A stretch of 64,000 bases of DNA from Variovorax paradoxus NBRC 15149 (GCF_001591365.1 NZ_BCUT01000001.1:1240001-1304000), one strand, 5' to 3'. Shown: positions 27,518 through 38,356, counted from the first letter of the stretch. Made by a program: numbers and translations. Notes: generated by a model not told the origin, from the sequence alone.

Positions 27518-28276
27518 TCATTCCGGCGCATGCGCGAGCCGGAACGACAGCGTGGCCAGGTGCTCGACCTTGTCGGTGGCGGCGGGATCGTCCGCGGGCG
27601 CATCGAGCCTGGCGGCGATCACGTTGAGTCCCTGGTTGCGCACCGGCAGCGTGACCGTGCCGTCGGCGGCGGTCAGCACCGCTTCGCCATCGGGGTCGTT
27701 GACGAAGTCGGCCAGCACCGGCACGCCGGCAGCGGGCTCGCCGCGGTAGAGCACGCGCAGGCGCAGCGGTTCGCCGCGCATCGCGGGCAGCGCGGCATCG
27801 ACCGGCACGATCTGCAGCGCATGGCCAGGCAGCCCTCCAAGCGGCCGGCCCAGCGGCGCGCGCAGATGCACCGCGTATTTGAAGTTGTGGCCGCTGGCCG
27901 AGGCGCCCGGCACCTCGCCCCTGGGTTTCTTGAACCACTGCCCGTTGGCTGCCTTGGTCCAGATGCCGTTGTCCAGCACGGCAGCGACGATGGCGGGCTG
28001 CTCGCGCAGGTCGACCAGCGCGAGCTTGCCGGCCGCTTCGAGCGCGGTCTGCACCGGGCGGCCCGCCGCGTCGTAGCCGGCCACCGCCTTGATGAGCGGC
28101 AGGCGCTTGGCGGCGTCGAGGTCGTCGCCGCCCTCGCCGTAGATCAGCGCCAGGTCGCCCGAGCGCTGGGCAAACCAGATGCCGTGGGCCTGGGCCGCGG
28201 CCGATGCGGCCCACAGCAGCGAAGCCGCGACGGCGCCGCGCAGCATGGGGTTGTGAAGAAGGAATGCCATGGCCAT
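27518..28276 (-). CDS. DUF4198 periplasmic protein
   Basis: The 252-residue exported protein has a signal peptide (about 1-29, ending AAAQA) followed by HGIWFAQRSGDLALIYGEGG, the usual start of DUF4198 proteins. Its Ig-like C-terminal half includes GVPVLADFVNDPDG. DUF4198 members often sit beside metal (Ni/Co) or TonB-dependent uptake genes, but no such gene is adjacent here. The ATG at 28276 overlaps the upstream acyltransferase stop by one base; 28270 is an alternative. The OprD porin follows. A periplasmic accessory role is inference. Confidence 0.8.
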   Translation of the reverse strand: MAMAFLLHNPMLRGAVAASLLWAASAAAQAHGIWFAQRSGDLALIYGEGGDDLDAAKRLPLIKAVAGYDAAGRPVQTALEAAGKLALVDLREQPAIVAAVLDNGIWTKAANGQWFKKPRGEVPGASASGHNFKYAVHLRAPLGRPLGGLPGHALQIVPVDAALPAMRGEPLRLRVLYRGEPAAGVPVLADFVNDPDGEAVLTAADGTVTLPVRNQGLNVIAARLDAPADDPAATDKVEHLATLSFRLAHAPE

Positions 28277-29448
28277 CACAGGTACTTGAGCCAGGCGATG
28301 TCGCGGCGCCGCGCCTTCAGGCCGGCGAAGGCGCGCACCGCGGGGTACAGCGCAACGGCCAGCACGGCCGCGGCGGCCCACACCATCCACATCGCATCGA
28401 AACCGAAGAGCGCCCCGTGGTTCCGGCCCCAGGCCGCTTCGGCGCCGAGATAGAGGAACTTGAGCACGTACAGGTGCAGCACGTAGAAGAACATGGGCGC
28501 GGCACCGAACACGGCCAGCGGCGCCAGCCATGCCGCACCCTGCCGGCGCTCGAACGCGCGCAGCAGCAGCAGGCCGATGCCGAGCGTCAGCGCAATGAAC
28601 AGCAGCGAGGGCGGGTACTTGGTGATGTTGAGAAAGCCCATCCAGCTGGCCAGGGCGGTGTCGCCGGCCGTCCAGGGCTTGTCGCCATACACGTCGAGCA
28701 GCCGCAGCAGCACGAAGCCGGCCAGCAGCCCCGCGCCCCAGCCCAGCTGCCGCCGCTGGCGCTGCGCGGCATCGGCGCCGGCCGCGAACCATGGCCCGGC
28801 GGCGTAGCCCAGCGCGATCACGCCGATCCATGGAAGCAGCGGATAGGAGGTGCGCAGCTTCAGTGCAGCACCGGGCAGTTCGATCCAGCCCCGGTCATGC
28901 AGGATGGCCCAGGGCACGTGCAGTGCATGGCCCACGGGAAAGTGCAGGCCGTCGAGCAGGTTGTGCCCCGCGACCAGCACGATGCCCAGCACGATGAGCA
29001 CCTTGCGCGGCAGCCATACCAGCGCCGCCAGCGCCAGCATCGACAGGCCGATGATCCAGATCACCTGCAGGAACACCTTGGCCGGCGGGAACTGGAAGGT
29101 CCATGCGAAGTTGATGACCGTGACCTCCAGCAGCACGAGGAACAGGCCGCGCTTCCACAGGAAGGAGGAAGCCGCCGCGCGGCCGCCGGGCTGCTTCGCG
29201 GCATAGAGAAAGGCCGACAGCCCGGTCAGGAACACGAACACCGGCGCGCACAGGTGGGCCAGCAGGCGGCTGAAGAACAGCTCGGACGGCGTCTCGGCCG
29301 CGACCATCGGGTCGGGCACCTGGTGGTGCAGGTAGAAAGTCTCGCGCACGTGGTCCAGCAGCATGAACAGGATCACGAGGCCGCGCAGGGCATCGATGGA
29401 AAGCAGCCGGGCGCGGGCCGGCATGGAAGGAGGCGGGATTTCAGGCAT
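28276..29448 (-). CDS. Membrane acyltransferase, DUF1624/YeiB-like
   Basis: The 390-residue integral membrane protein has about ten helices. It begins RLLSIDALRGLVILFMLLDHVRETFY, the R-x-x-x-D-x-x-R-G start typical of DUF1624 and heparan-glucosaminide-acetyltransferase-like proteins, with His37 positioned as in relatives that acylate periplasmic or surface sugars. The acceptor is unknown. It starts at ATG 29448, 55 bases after the exporter gene, and its stop overlaps the DUF4198 start. It may be co-transcribed with the upstream kinase-regulator-exporter genes. Confidence 0.8.
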   Translation of the reverse strand: MPEIPPPSMPARARLLSIDALRGLVILFMLLDHVRETFYLHHQVPDPMVAAETPSELFFSRLLAHLCAPVFVFLTGLSAFLYAAKQPGGRAAASSFLWKRGLFLVLLEVTVINFAWTFQFPPAKVFLQVIWIIGLSMLALAALVWLPRKVLIVLGIVLVAGHNLLDGLHFPVGHALHVPWAILHDRGWIELPGAALKLRTSYPLLPWIGVIALGYAAGPWFAAGADAAQRQRRQLGWGAGLLAGFVLLRLLDVYGDKPWTAGDTALASWMGFLNITKYPPSLLFIALTLGIGLLLLRAFERRQGAAWLAPLAVFGAAPMFFYVLHLYVLKFLYLGAEAAWGRNHGALFGFDAMWMVWAAAAVLAVALYPAVRAFAGLKARRRDIAWLKYL

Positions 29449-29503
29449 GGTGTTATCGGGAATGAATTCCCAATAATGTAGCGTACCGGAAATTCCGCGC
29501 CGG

Positions 29504-30766
29504 CTATTCCCCGAGCAGCTCCCCGATCGGCTGCAGGTCTTCGACCCGGTCGCAGATCGACTTGATCACCATGGTGATCGGAATGCCCAGCAGCAGCCCC
29601 CACACGCCCCAGAGCCAGCCCCAGAAGATCACGCCCACGAACACGGCCACCGGGTTCATGCGGCTGGTGCGGCTGGTGAGCCAGGGCATCAGCAGGTTGC
29701 CCACCAGCGTGTGGATGGCAAGCGACACGCCGCCCACCAGGATGCCCATCTCCAGGCTGTTGAACTGCAGGAAGGCCACCAGCCCGGCGGCCACCATGAC
29801 GATCACCGAGCCGACGTAGGGAATGAGGTTGGTCACGGCCGCGATGATTCCCCACACGGCGGCGCTCTCGACCCCGATGGCCCAGAAGGCGAGGCCCGTG
29901 GTCACGCCCACCAGCGCGCTGATCAGGATCTGCACCAGCAGGTAGCGCTCGATGTTGCGGGTGATGTCGTCGAGCACGTGCACCGTGACCTTCTTCTTCT
30001 GCAGGCTCGGACCGGTGATCTTGATCAGCTTGCGCCGGAAGGTGTCGCCGGAGCACAGCGCGAAGTAGGTCAGGAAGGCGACCAGCGTGAGCTGCCCGAT
30101 CGCCTCGAGCAGGCCGACGGTGCCGCTCAGCAGGTAGTCGCGCACGTTGAAGGACGGCCGCTCGATCACCACGCGCGCAACGCCCTTGCGGGCCGCGACG
30201 CGCGCGGAGTTTTCCTCGGCCGCCTTCTCGAGCTGCGCGGCCGCCTGCTGCACGCTTTCGAGCGGCGTGGCGTTGGCGCTCCTGCTCCGGCGCATGGCCT
30301 GCCCCAGTTTCTGGGCCGCGATGGGCAGCGATTCGGCCAGTTGCGTGGCATTGCCCGAAAGCGAATAGCCGGTCCAGCCCAGGCCGCCGAACAGGCCGAC
30401 GAGGATCAGCGCGGCGGCGATCCAGCGCGGCAGCCACAGGCGGTGCAGCCGCTCGACCAGCGGCGACAGCGCGTAGGTCAGCAGCAGGCTCAGCATCAGC
30501 GGGATGAAGACGGCCTGGCCCCATCGCAGCGCGAAGACGCTGGCCAGCACGGCCAGCACCACCAGCGAGGCGCTGCGCACGTCGACCGGCATGTGCAGCA
30601 GCAGGCGTTCGGGCTCCGGCCGCAGCTCGGGCGGCACGGCTTCGGGCGGGGACTCCAGCACGGGTTCGGGCGGCACCTCGGCCGGGGGCTCCGCCGGCGA
30701 TGGCGGCGGCTCCGGGGGCGGCTGCGCGGCCGGGGCATCGCCGGCCGGTTTGTGGTCATCTGTCAT
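29504..30766 (-). CDS. AI-2E family transporter (PerM/YdiK type)
   Basis: The 420-residue membrane protein has a Pro/Glu-rich cytoplasmic tail (about 1-58), hydrophobic segments near 64-110 and a large loop (about 125-205). Four to five further helices include the conserved LIPYVGSVIVMV and the C-terminal GLLLGIPITMVIKS. The family name comes from TqsA; many members have other or unknown cargo. Its ATG overlaps the response-regulator stop (ATGA), so it is the third gene of the kinase-regulator operon. Confidence 0.87.
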   Translation of the reverse strand: MTDDHKPAGDAPAAQPPPEPPPSPAEPPAEVPPEPVLESPPEAVPPELRPEPERLLLHMPVDVRSASLVVLAVLASVFALRWGQAVFIPLMLSLLLTYALSPLVERLHRLWLPRWIAAALILVGLFGGLGWTGYSLSGNATQLAESLPIAAQKLGQAMRRSRSANATPLESVQQAAAQLEKAAEENSARVAARKGVARVVIERPSFNVRDYLLSGTVGLLEAIGQLTLVAFLTYFALCSGDTFRRKLIKITGPSLQKKKVTVHVLDDITRNIERYLLVQILISALVGVTTGLAFWAIGVESAAVWGIIAAVTNLIPYVGSVIVMVAAGLVAFLQFNSLEMGILVGGVSLAIHTLVGNLLMPWLTSRTSRMNPVAVFVGVIFWGWLWGVWGLLLGIPITMVIKSICDRVEDLQPIGELLGE

Positions 30767-31509
30767 CGCGCTTCCTTCAGCACTTCGCGCACTGCAGCCA
30801 ATTGTCGCCGCGACACCGCCACGGGTTCGGGAATCGCGTCGAGCCGCAGGGCCCAGCCTTCGGCGTCTTCCCCGTCGTCGTATTTCTCGAGCGCACGGAT
30901 GGCCGAGCGCGCCACCAGCGCATTGCGGTGCACGCGCAGGAAGCGGGTGGGATAGCGCTCCTCGAATTCGTTCAGCGAGCCATCCAGGATGTGGCTGCGC
31001 GTGGCGGTGCGCACCGTGAGGTACTTGTACTCGGACTTCAGGTAGAGCACCTCCGACAGCGGGACCCGCTCGGCGCGGCCGCGGTCCTGGATGAGCACGC
31101 TTTCCTGCAGCGCGTCGGCCTGCAGCGCGCGCCGCTCCTTCAAAAAACGCTCGGCCTTCTGCAGCGCCTGCTGGAGCCGCTCGGCGCGCACCGGCTTGGT
31201 CAGGTAGTCGACCGCATCGAGGTCGAAGGCGGTCACGGCATGCGCCGCGTGGGCGGTGACGAACACCACCGCCGGCGCGTCGGCCCGCCCGCGCAGGGCG
31301 CGCGCCACCTCGATGCCGTCGATGCCGGGCATGTGGACGTCGAGCAGCACCAGGTCCAGCGCCATGCCCGCGAGATGCTGCTGCGCCTCGGCGCCCTGGG
31401 CGGCCTCGGCCACCACTTCGGCGGCGGGCGAGCGGCAGTCGCGCAGCAGCGTGCGCAGGCGCGAGCGGGCCAGGGCTTCGTCGTCAACGATCAGGGTCTT
31501 GAGGGTCAT
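30763..31509 (-). CDS. LytTR response regulator (AlgR-like)
   Basis: The 248-residue regulator has a receiver domain (1-120) with acidic pocket Asp9/Asp10, phospho-acceptor Asp57 (LVLLDVHMPG) and Lys in YLTKPV. A LytTR DNA-binding domain (about 140-245: SEVLYLKSEYKYLTVRT, FEERYPTRFLRVHRNALV) follows. It is the orthologous type of AlgR and overlaps the kinase stop (ATGA) upstream and the exporter downstream. Position beside argH matches the AlgZ/AlgR locus of Pseudomonas. Targets here are unknown. Confidence 0.92.
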   Translation of the reverse strand: MTLKTLIVDDEALARSRLRTLLRDCRSPAAEVVAEAAQGAEAQQHLAGMALDLVLLDVHMPGIDGIEVARALRGRADAPAVVFVTAHAAHAVTAFDLDAVDYLTKPVRAERLQQALQKAERFLKERRALQADALQESVLIQDRGRAERVPLSEVLYLKSEYKYLTVRTATRSHILDGSLNEFEERYPTRFLRVHRNALVARSAIRALEKYDDGEDAEGWALRLDAIPEPVAVSRRQLAAVREVLKEAR

Positions 31510-32579
31510 GATTCGGCGGGAATGGCAATGCGCACGCGGTAGTTCTTCTGGTCCATGCCGGCGCTGAACTGCATCTGCATGTCGTGCAAGAGCCGCAGCC
31601 GGTCGCGCACGTTGGCCAGCGCAATGCCATGGCCGCGCGGCAGGGGCTCGTCGGCCCAGCGCAAGGGCGGCAGGCTGTTGACCACCTCGATCACCACCAC
31701 GCTGCCGCGGCGCTCGGTGCGGATGCGCAGCTTGGCGCCCTCGGGGCTGGGCTCCACGCCGTGCTTGATGGCGTTTTCGACCAGCGGCTGCAGCAGCAAT
31801 GGCGGCAGCCGCGCGCTGCTGGCCGCGGCATCGAGGTCCCAGCGGATGCGCAGCCGGTCGCCGAAGCGCACCTGCTCGATGGCCAGGTAGCGCTCGGCCA
31901 GCGCGATCTCGTCGGCCAGCGTGCCCGATTCGCCCGGATCGGCCAGCGCCTGGCGGAACAGCTCGGCCAGGTCTTCGAGCATGGTCTCGGCCTTGGCGGG
32001 TTCTTCCCGCACCAGCGCAATGGCGCTGTTGAGCGTGTTGAACAGGAAGTGGGGGCGGATGCGCGACTGCAGCTCTTCCAGCCGGGCCGTCATGGCGGCC
32101 GGCGTCTGGCCGCGCGCGCGCAGCACCATCGCCGCCATCACCATGCCCGCGACGAAGGCGCCCGCCACGGCGCTCGCGAGCCAGGGCGCCGTGCCCAGCA
32201 CGCCGGTCAGCCGCAACAGGCCGCAGCCATAGAGCGAGGAAACGGCACCCAGCGCGGCGCCGGCCGCGTACTGCGCCTGGCGCGGCAGGCGCCCGAGCGG
32301 CTTCTTGAGCCCGCAGGCCGCCACCAGCCACAGCAGCGTGGCGGGCAGCGCGCCGCCCGTGACGGTGGCGGTCTGCACCAGCCATTCCCCGGGGGAGGAG
32401 GACACGAACAGCGTGGCGGTCGCCACCAGCGCCTCCACGAACAGCACCGCGCGCAGCACCACCCCGATCTGGCAGGCGTCGAACAGCCCCGGGCTGCCGC
32501 GCGCGGCCAAACGCCCTCTTTCCGGCGGGGCCGGGGGCGTGGGGGTGGAGGTGGCCGATAAAATCGCCGGATTGCGCAT
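31506..32579 (-). CDS. LytS/AlgZ-type sensor histidine kinase
   Basis: A membrane sensor of about 357 residues. A disordered Pro-rich N-terminus precedes four hydrophobic segments (about 38-150), then a His_kinase domain with phospho-acceptor His177 in [13 protein letters not shown]. The ATP-site N box [13 protein letters not shown] and the G box [12 protein letters not shown] follow. It lacks a HisKA dimerisation domain, as is normal for this class. The ATG at 32579 is the most likely start; an upstream in-frame start would run into the argH promoter region. The stop overlaps the regulator. Confidence 0.88.
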   Translation of the reverse strand: MRNPAILSATSTPTPPAPPERGRLAARGSPGLFDACQIGVVLRAVLFVEALVATATLFVSSSPGEWLVQTATVTGGALPATLLWLVAACGLKKPLGRLPRQAQYAAGAALGAVSSLYGCGLLRLTGVLGTAPWLASAVAGAFVAGMVMAAMVLRARGQTPAAMTARLEELQSRIRPHFLFNTLNSAIALVREEPAKAETMLEDLAELFRQALADPGESGTLADEIALAERYLAIEQVRFGDRLRIRWDLDAAASSARLPPLLLQPLVENAIKHGVEPSPEGAKLRIRTERRGSVVVIEVVNSLPPLRWADEPLPRGHGIALANVRDRLRLLHDMQMQFSAGMDQKNYRVRIAIPAES

Positions 32580-32628
32580 CACTGATACATCGGGTAACCA
32601 ACCCATTATTGCCTCTACCACGGCTCCC

Positions 32629-34026
<1,398 letters not shown>

Positions 34027-34041
34027 CGCCCAAGGCCCCGC

Positions 34042-35520
34042 TTGTTCTACGCCATCCCGCTCGAGAACAAACCGAGCTGGCGCAATCCACCGTGGATGAC
34101 GGTGCTGCTGATCCTCGTGAACATGATCGTGTTCTGGGGGCCGCAGCGCAGCGAGGAAAAGGCCGAGGAGCGCGCGGCCCGCTACTACGTGAACAGCGTG
34201 CTGCCCGAGCTGGAGCTGCCGCCCTTCGTGGAGTGGCTCGAGAAGACGGACCCCAGGCGCGGCAAGCAGGCGCGGCGCATGCTGCCGCACGAGGAAACCC
34301 ATCCGCAGCTGCTGGACAGCCTGCAGAACGACAGCAAATTCCTGCAGAAGCTGCAGGCCGGCGAGGTCATCACGCCCGCGAACCCGCGCCATGCCGAATG
34401 GAAGCGCGACCGCCAGCAGTACGAGGCGATGCGGCCGGCGTCCTTCACCCAGCGCTGGTCGCTCGACCATGACAAGGGCGCCGAGCCCAAGCCCTGGACC
34501 TGGATCACCGCGGCCTTCCTGCACGCCGACACCGGCCACCTTCTGGGCAACATGCTGTTCCTCTTCCTGTTCGGCTTCTCGGTCGAACTGGCGCTGGGGC
34601 GCGGCACCTACCTGGCCTTCTACCTGCTCGGCGCCGTCGGCTCTTCGCTGTTGTCTGGCTGGGCCTATGCCGGCAACGGCGGCCACGGCCTTGGCGCCTC
34701 GGGTGCGATCTCGGCGCTGATGGGCATGTACGCCGTGATGTACCGGCTGCGGCGCATCCGGTTCTTCTACCAGCTCTTCTTCTATTTCAACTACGTCACG
34801 GCGCCTGCCCTCCTGCTGCTGCCGGCCTGGATCGCCAACGAGCTGATGCAGCAATGGTGGGGTGACCAGAGCGTCGGCTACATGGCACACCTGGGCGGCC
34901 TCCTGACGGGCGCCGCGCTGATGGCCGGTGCCATGTGGCTGGGCCGCGTGAAGGCGCCCGAGACCGTGAAATCGGAAATGGCGACCGACGACGACCGCTT
35001 CGAACAGCACGTGGCCGCCGCGCGCAAGCTGTCGGCGGCAATGAAGTTCGAGCCCGCCTGCGCCGAGTGGCGCGCCGCCGCCGCCTTGCGCCCCGGCGAC
35101 ACCGACACGCTGCGCGCCTGGTTCAACACCGCGCGGCTGCAGCCCGCGGGCGAAGATTTCCACCAGGCCGCGCGCCGCATCTTCCGCCTCCCCGCCACCG
35201 ACCCCGACACCCTGGCCCTGCAGCACGCCAGCTACACCACCTACCTCGACCAAGCGAAGCCCGGCGCGCGCCTGAAGGCCGACGACATGGCCCGCCTGGC
35301 GCGCCGCTTCACGCGCGTGCGCCAGTTCCAGGACGCCGACAAGCTGTGCCGCGTGCTGCTGAAGACCGCGCCCGACCATCCGGAGCTGGCCGACACGCTG
35401 TCGGTCTGCGCCAACGGCCTGCTGCATGCCGGCGAGCGCGACATGGCCGTCGGCTGGCTGCCGCACCTGCTGCGGATCGCGCCCAACGACATGGTGACGC
35501 GCGCCCTCGAGCGCGCCTGA
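34042..35520 (+). CDS. Rhomboid intramembrane protease with a C-terminal repeat domain
   Basis: Cleaves membrane proteins within the bilayer. It has 492 residues: one helix (about 18-33), a 120-residue insert, then the rhomboid core with HADTGHLLGNMLFL, catalytic Ser220 in GASGAIS and His283 in MAHLGGLLTG. The last 170 residues are soluble and helical, TPR-like (FEPACAEWRAAAALRPGD). The start appears to be TTG at 34042, 15 bases after argH; the next ATG at 34096 would cut into the first helix. The substrate is unknown. Confidence 0.87.
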   Translation: MFYAIPLENKPSWRNPPWMTVLLILVNMIVFWGPQRSEEKAEERAARYYVNSVLPELELPPFVEWLEKTDPRRGKQARRMLPHEETHPQLLDSLQNDSKFLQKLQAGEVITPANPRHAEWKRDRQQYEAMRPASFTQRWSLDHDKGAEPKPWTWITAAFLHADTGHLLGNMLFLFLFGFSVELALGRGTYLAFYLLGAVGSSLLSGWAYAGNGGHGLGASGAISALMGMYAVMYRLRRIRFFYQLFFYFNYVTAPALLLLPAWIANELMQQWWGDQSVGYMAHLGGLLTGAALMAGAMWLGRVKAPETVKSEMATDDDRFEQHVAAARKLSAAMKFEPACAEWRAAAALRPGDTDTLRAWFNTARLQPAGEDFHQAARRIFRLPATDPDTLALQHASYTTYLDQAKPGARLKADDMARLARRFTRVRQFQDADKLCRVLLKTAPDHPELADTLSVCANGLLHAGERDMAVGWLPHLLRIAPNDMVTRALERA

Positions 35521-35533
35521 CCGCGGCTGGAGA

Positions 35534-36835
35534 TCAGGCCGCGGGCCGCAGCAGCCAGCGCACTTCCTGCGTCTGCTCGCTGTCCGGAAAACGAGATTCG
35601 AGCGTCGCCAGGATCGGCTGCGCCATGTCGGCGCGGCCGAGCCCCTGCACCAGCACCCGGGCTGCCAGTTCGTAGGCCTGCGGAATGGCTGCATGGCCGC
35701 GAAAGCGCCGGTCGAAACCCGACAGCAGCGCCAGCGCCGCATGCGCATCGCCATTGCGCCATTCGGCCTTGGCCAGCGTCATGACGGTGGGGGCGTCGTC
35801 GAGCGCGAAGGCCTTGTCCTTTTCGCGGCAGGCCTTGAAGACCTTGAGCGCCTCGGATGCCAGGTCGCGCCGCAGCAGCAGCGGAATGAAGCGGCGCGCC
35901 TGGTCGAGCAGCGTGGACGCCTTCTCGGGCGCGAGCAGCAGCACGCGGTGGTAGCGGCGCTGCGCCGCCAGGTCGTCGGCCGCCGCCACGCGCTGCGCCT
36001 CGTAGGCGACGCCAAGCGCACCGGCCACGTCGCCGTCGGTGATGAGCTGCGCCACTTCGGCATCGGTGCGCTGCGCGGCGATCTGCTCGGGCGTGCGGCG
36101 GTCCACCGGCGCGCCGCCGTCCACGCCGCCGCCGGGCAGGAGGTCGATGCCGAAGGCGTCGTGGTGCTGGTACATCACGTAGCCCAGCAGGCTCGCCATC
36201 ACCCAGCCGAAGTAGATGAACGCGAAATTGGCGATCGGCAGCATGATGAGGCCGTCGATCATCGGCAGCAGCATGCCGATGGCAATCTGCGCACCCGCGC
36301 TCAGCAGGAACAGGAAGAAGCACAGCAGCGCATAGGGCCAGCCGATGATGCGCATCGCATCCATCACGTAGCCGGGGTTCATGGCCTGGAAGAAGCTGCC
36401 CGACTGCACCAGCACGATCACCGCGGCCGGAAAGGTGAACGACACCACGAACACCGCGACCGTGCCCAGCACCGGTTCGTACCAGGCGAGCCAGCCGATC
36501 AGCGCGCCCTGCACCACCGAAATGGCAAACAGCTTCCAGGGCAGGTTGACCCAGTCTTCGTTCAGCTCGCGCGGAAAATCGGCCGAGCGCCAGATGCCGC
36601 GCGATCCGAGCGCCGTGACCTTGAAGCCGTAGCGGCTGGCCGCCAGCACGATGCCCAGCTCGATCACGACCAGCGACAGGCCGGGATGCAGGAAAGGAAT
36701 GGCCTCGAACAGCAGGCTGCAGAACGCGAGCACCAGGCCGTACATGAACGGCCGCAGCTGGAACGGAAACGCGAAGAAGCTGTTGAGGCGGTGCCAGAAA
36801 GGCGGCGGGGGCGGGAGCGATTCCTTGATGCGCAT
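35534..36835 (-). CDS. Membrane protein with helical-repeat C-terminus, unknown function
   Basis: I do not recognise a named family with certainty. The 433-residue protein has about six hydrophobic segments between 22 and 235 (PFMYGLVLAFCSLLFEAIPF, LLCFFLFLLSAGAQIAIGMLL), then a soluble TPR-like region of about 180 residues (LLLRRDLASEALKVFKACRE). It resembles the rhomboid neighbour in joining membrane and helical-repeat parts. The ATG at 36835 (MRIKESLPPPPP) is preceded 17 bases upstream by the end of the next gene, so the two form an operon; it converges on the rhomboid gene. Confidence 0.75.
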   Translation of the reverse strand: MRIKESLPPPPPFWHRLNSFFAFPFQLRPFMYGLVLAFCSLLFEAIPFLHPGLSLVVIELGIVLAASRYGFKVTALGSRGIWRSADFPRELNEDWVNLPWKLFAISVVQGALIGWLAWYEPVLGTVAVFVVSFTFPAAVIVLVQSGSFFQAMNPGYVMDAMRIIGWPYALLCFFLFLLSAGAQIAIGMLLPMIDGLIMLPIANFAFIYFGWVMASLLGYVMYQHHDAFGIDLLPGGGVDGGAPVDRRTPEQIAAQRTDAEVAQLITDGDVAGALGVAYEAQRVAAADDLAAQRRYHRVLLLAPEKASTLLDQARRFIPLLLRRDLASEALKVFKACREKDKAFALDDAPTVMTLAKAEWRNGDAHAALALLSGFDRRFRGHAAIPQAYELAARVLVQGLGRADMAQPILATLESRFPDSEQTQEVRWLLRPAA

Positions 36836-36852
36836 GATGGCGTTGCCTGCGG

Positions 36853-37389
36853 CTACTTGAAGAAGTCGCTCTGGCTCATGGCGCCGCGCCCGCCCAGGCG
36901 CACTACCGTGACGCCGTCGCCGTGCACGAGCCGCATCTGGCCCAGTTCGCGCTCCAGCCGCTGCGTGAAGCTGCTCTTGAACTGCATGGCCGCCTCGCCC
37001 ATCTTCAGCACGCTGGTGCCTTCGACGGTGGCGCTCTTGCGGTCGCTTGCCACGTCGATGCTGTCGATGTGGTACTCGTACTCGATGGTGAGCATGCCGC
37101 CCATGCGCTCGCCCACCGACTCGAACATCTTGAAGGACTTGCGGATGCCGTCGCAGGCCTGCTCGCGGTCGCTGGTGGTCTCCTGCGTGCGGCCCATCAT
37201 GATCGTCTTGTTCTGGATCACGGCCTTCTTGCTGAGCTGCTTGCACAGCTGCTCGGCATCGCGCGAGTAGATGGCGTGCGCCTCTTTCTCGTAGTACTTG
37301 CGCACCATGGCCTCGTCGAGCTTGCGCCCGCCGATGAAAAAGTACCACGCGCCCACGCAGAGCGCGACGACGATCGCTATTTGCTTCAT
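36853..37389 (-). CDS. Hypothetical membrane-anchored protein
   Basis: The family is unrecognised. The 178-residue protein has one N-terminal helix or uncleaved signal (IAIVVALCVGAWYFFIGG) and then a soluble periplasmic domain. That domain, which includes KYYEKEAHAIYSRDAEQLCK and YEYHIDSIDVASDRKSATVE, suggests an NTF2/SnoaL-like fold, with residues for a helix pair followed by beta strands. It lies just upstream of the membrane-TPR gene and is divergent from the SGNH hydrolase. Function unknown. Confidence 0.72.
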   Translation of the reverse strand: MKQIAIVVALCVGAWYFFIGGRKLDEAMVRKYYEKEAHAIYSRDAEQLCKQLSKKAVIQNKTIMMGRTQETTSDREQACDGIRKSFKMFESVGERMGGMLTIEYEYHIDSIDVASDRKSATVEGTSVLKMGEAAMQFKSSFTQRLERELGQMRLVHGDGVTVVRLGGRGAMSQSDFFK

Positions 37390-37542
37390 TTCCCCGCCCG
37401 CACGCCCGTGCGCCCCGCTCCGATTTTGCGGGGCAGTATACGTTGCGGGATGTTTCTTGAGGGGCTTCGGGCGGGGACCGGATGGCTGCGCTCCATGCCC
37501 CACAATCCGCAGATACGATCTGATCAGCGTTCCGCCTTTCCG

Positions 37543-38337
37543 ATGCCTTCGATGAAAACCGCGCTGGCCGCCGCGCTGCTGCTGACAACCGCACTCGCCT
37601 CGCAGGCCCAGAACCACAATGCCGTGCTGCCCTACGAGTCGCTGGACGGCACGGCGGCCGATGCGGCCGCCTCCTCCTCCGAATACCTGGCGGCCAAGGC
37701 GCGCTGGCACAACGAACTGGCCGCCTTCTTCCGGGCCGACCAGCAGCAGTTCCCGGCGCCCGGCGGCGTGGTGTTCGTGGGCAGCTCCACCGTGCGCATG
37801 TGGAAAAGCCTCGCGCAGGATTTCCGCCAGGTGCCCGGCATCGTCAACCGCGGCTTCGGCGGCTCGACCCTGGCCGACTGCAGCCTGTTCGCGCGCGACC
37901 TGGTGGTGCGCTACCGGCCGCGGCAGGTGCTGGTGTACGCCGGCGACAACGACCTGGCCGAGGGCCGCACGCCGCTGCAGGTGCTCGAGAGCTTTGCGCG
38001 CTTTGCCAATGCGGTGCGTGCGGAGCTGCCGAACACGCGCATCAGCTTCATCTCGATCAAGCCGAGCCCTTCGCGCGAGCACCTGATGCCGCAGATACGC
38101 GAAACCAACAACGTGATCTCGGCCTATCTCAACCGGCTGCCCGACAGCGAATACATCGACGTCTTCACGCCCATGCTCGGCGCCGACGGCCGGCCGCGGC
38201 CGGAGCTGTTCAGGAGCGACCGGCTGCACATGACCGACGAGGGCTACCGGCTCTGGCAGTCGGTCATCGCGGGGCACTTGCCAGGGGCCGCGCCGGCACC
38301 CGTGCCGGTCGCGGCGCCCGCAGCGGCGCTGCCCTGA
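37543..38337 (+). CDS. Secreted SGNH/GDSL-family hydrolase
   Basis: The 264-residue exported esterase has a signal peptide (about 1-22, ending ASQA). Block I is FVGSSTVRMW (nucleophile Ser81 or Ser82), block II includes NRGFGGST, block III is AGDND and the late Asp/His pair is SDRLHMTDEGY. Relatives deacylate sugars, lipids or peptidoglycan; the substrate here is unknown. It starts at ATG 37543, or 37552, which gives a cleaner signal peptide. It converges on the OpgC-like acyltransferase, possibly an acyl-transfer and acyl-removal pair. Confidence 0.85.
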   Translation: MPSMKTALAAALLLTTALASQAQNHNAVLPYESLDGTAADAAASSSEYLAAKARWHNELAAFFRADQQQFPAPGGVVFVGSSTVRMWKSLAQDFRQVPGIVNRGFGGSTLADCSLFARDLVVRYRPRQVLVYAGDNDLAEGRTPLQVLESFARFANAVRAELPNTRISFISIKPSPSREHLMPQIRETNNVISAYLNRLPDSEYIDVFTPMLGADGRPRPELFRSDRLHMTDEGYRLWQSVIAGHLPGAAPAPVPVAAPAAALP

Positions 38338-38356
38338 GCGGCGCTCCCGGCCGGGC

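Noticed and set aside
35521-35544. CCGCGGC/GCCGCGG inverted repeat between two convergent stops
   Set aside because: GC-only arms, no T run and a loop that includes a stop codon. Chance is likely in this composition.
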